Assembly (NCBI GenBank): GCA_027485285.1
Contig: JAIXRH010000123.1
Location: 1 to 64,000 of the forward strand
DNA length: 64,000 nt
DNA from: Comamonadaceae bacterium
GTDB taxonomy: Bacteria > Pseudomonadota > Gammaproteobacteria > Burkholderiales > Burkholderiaceae_C
Direction of reading: 5' to 3'
Part shown: positions 63,214 through 64,000 of the stretch, piece by piece
Layout: every line of letters starts with the position of its first letter
Position numbering within the stretch: position 1 is the stretch's first letter
Position numbers and translations under genes: made by a program
Notes under the pieces: generated by a model
What the model saw: only the letters and a program-made list of their open reading frames with translations
The model's database searches: none
What the model was told of the DNA's origin: nothing

Positions 63214-64000
63214 TTAGCTTTTGGAGCGTGTGATGCCGTTGCGGTGTTCCATCACTGCACAGACCGAAGCGGTGTCTTGCATTTCAAACCCTTGCTCAAT
63301 CGCTTCGTCATGGATCTTGGCGGCCAGATGAAACAAGGGCGTATCTGCTGCAAGCGTGTCGATGTACCCACTGATGATCGAAATGTCTTTGTGCATCAGG
63401 CGGTGGGTGGCCGAGAGCCCAGTTTGGTAATCCCCAGCCACCATCATTGGCCCCCTCACTTCTAGGATGCGTGAGCTGCCGGCACCGCCAAAGAGCGCCT
63501 TGTAGGCTGACTCTGGCGTGATGCCAGCCTTCTGCGCAAAGGCAAACGCTTCAGCGGTGGACACATTGTGGATGGTCACCAGCAGGTTGGCGACGTACTT
63601 CATCTTTGAGCCGTTGCCAAAAGCCCCCAGATCATGGGTGAGGCGACCAATGCCTGCGAAGACCGGCATCATCCTCTCCACGCCCTGTGCGTCACCGCTG
63701 GCAAACACAATCAGGTCGCCCTTGGCCGCTTGCGCACCGGTTCCACTGACGGGGGAGTCCAGCAAGGTGCCGCCCGCCGCTTGCAGGGTTTGCATGGCCT
63801 GCACTTTGTCTTTCATGGCCAGCGTGCAGGTGTCAGCCACCACAATTTCCCGAAGTCGCGGACCCAGCCCCGCCAACTCGGTCATCACTTGATGCAAAGC
63901 CTGTGGACTTGGTAATGACGTGATGATTTCTGTGCACAGTGATGCCACGTCTACCGCTGATTTTCCGGGCTGCATGCCCTCAGCCTGAAGCTCTTGAACT
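63214..64000 (-). CDS. 3-hydroxyisobutyrate dehydrogenase-family oxidoreductase, 5' end outside window
   Basis: The track starts at an internal Met, but the frame continues open to the window edge (VQELQAEGMQPGKSA), so the NAD(P)-binding GxGxxG start lies beyond 64000. The visible part has ITSLPSPQALHQVM, LLDSPVSGTGAQAAKGDLIVFASGD and the catalytic-lysine motif GNGSKMKYVANLL. The family oxidises beta-hydroxyacids, for example in valine breakdown or glyoxylate/tartronate metabolism. It leads the catabolic-looking minus-strand group. Confidence 0.88.
   Translation of the reverse strand, partial: VQELQAEGMQPGKSAVDVASLCTEIITSLPSPQALHQVMTELAGLGPRLREIVVADTCTLAMKDKVQAMQTLQAAGGTLLDSPVSGTGAQAAKGDLIVFASGDAQGVERMMPVFAGIGRLTHDLGAFGNGSKMKYVANLLVTIHNVSTAEAFAFAQKAGITPESAYKALFGGAGSSRILEVRGPMMVAGDYQTGLSATHRLMHKDISIISGYIDTLAADTPLFHLAAKIHDEAIEQGFEMQDTASVCAVMEHRNGITRSKS

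Overview
The window is a stretch of a betaproteobacterial chromosome, most likely Burkholderiales, family Comamonadaceae (Limnohabitans/Rhodoferax-like). The basis is the gene content: a Lys/Ala-rich histone-like protein fused to a SWIB domain, Bug-type (TctC) solute receptors, a tandem cyanophycin synthetase pair with its ABC/DUF1854 neighbours, and a class I fumarase. Base composition is moderately GC-rich, apart from an AT-rich promoter region before aceA. Genus assignment is inference. I see no rRNA, CRISPR array, transposase, integrase or prophage.

Layout. 1-4.7 kb: end of rplI, dnaB (a perfect DnaA box lies in its leader), a PIN-PhoH ATPase, a Bcp/PrxQ peroxiredoxin and a Mth938-like protein. 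4.8-11.3 kb: a tightly overlapped run alaA-hom-thrC-mobB-moeA-moaD-moaE, joining threonine synthesis to molybdenum cofactor assembly. 11.4-17.7 kb: clpB behind a sigma32-like promoter, an MFS transporter, the SWIB/histone-like protein, and aceA behind two near-identical palindromes. 17.8-24.5 kb: an OsmC-YcaO fusion coupled to a DUF3297 gene, a secreted adhesin-E-like protein, an orphan B12-binding-type radical SAM protein, tRNA-Gly(GCC), a secreted repeat protein, tRNA-Leu(UAA) and a DUF6806-like protein.

24.5-34 kb: class I fumarase, a small cytochrome c, ilvD, lgt, and a malonate operon (GntR regulator, malonyl-CoA decarboxylase, Bug receptor, malonyl-CoA synthetase). 34-41.8 kb: cyanophycin locus with cphA and a cphA-like partner on the minus strand, and a divergent PH/zinc-ribbon/ABC protein with DUF1854. 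41.8-48.8 kb: dnaJ-dnaK-grpE (minus) behind a second sigma32-like promoter, an FKBP prolyl isomerase, a decayed glutaryl-CoA dehydrogenase fragment, another Bug receptor, arfB and a spermidine-synthase-like protein.

48.8-64 kb: an Lrp-type regulator divergent from an orphan homodimeric 2-oxoacid dehydrogenase E1, a cupin-like protein, DedA, an M16 protease, and a minus-strand catabolic-looking group. That group holds a 3-hydroxyisobutyrate-dehydrogenase-like enzyme (cut by the window end), a class III aminotransferase, CoxG, CoxM, CoxS, CoxL-type molybdenum hydroxylase subunits and an alpha/beta hydrolase.

The most interesting signals are: the cyanophycin synthetase pair, whose active-site motifs look complementary; the unusual ABC protein beside it; the matched regulatory elements (two sigma32-like promoters with identical spacing, paired aceA palindromes, perfect palindromes before the GntR and Lrp-controlled genes); the hidden gcdH remnant; and the orphan radical SAM and molybdenum hydroxylase with non-canonical motifs.
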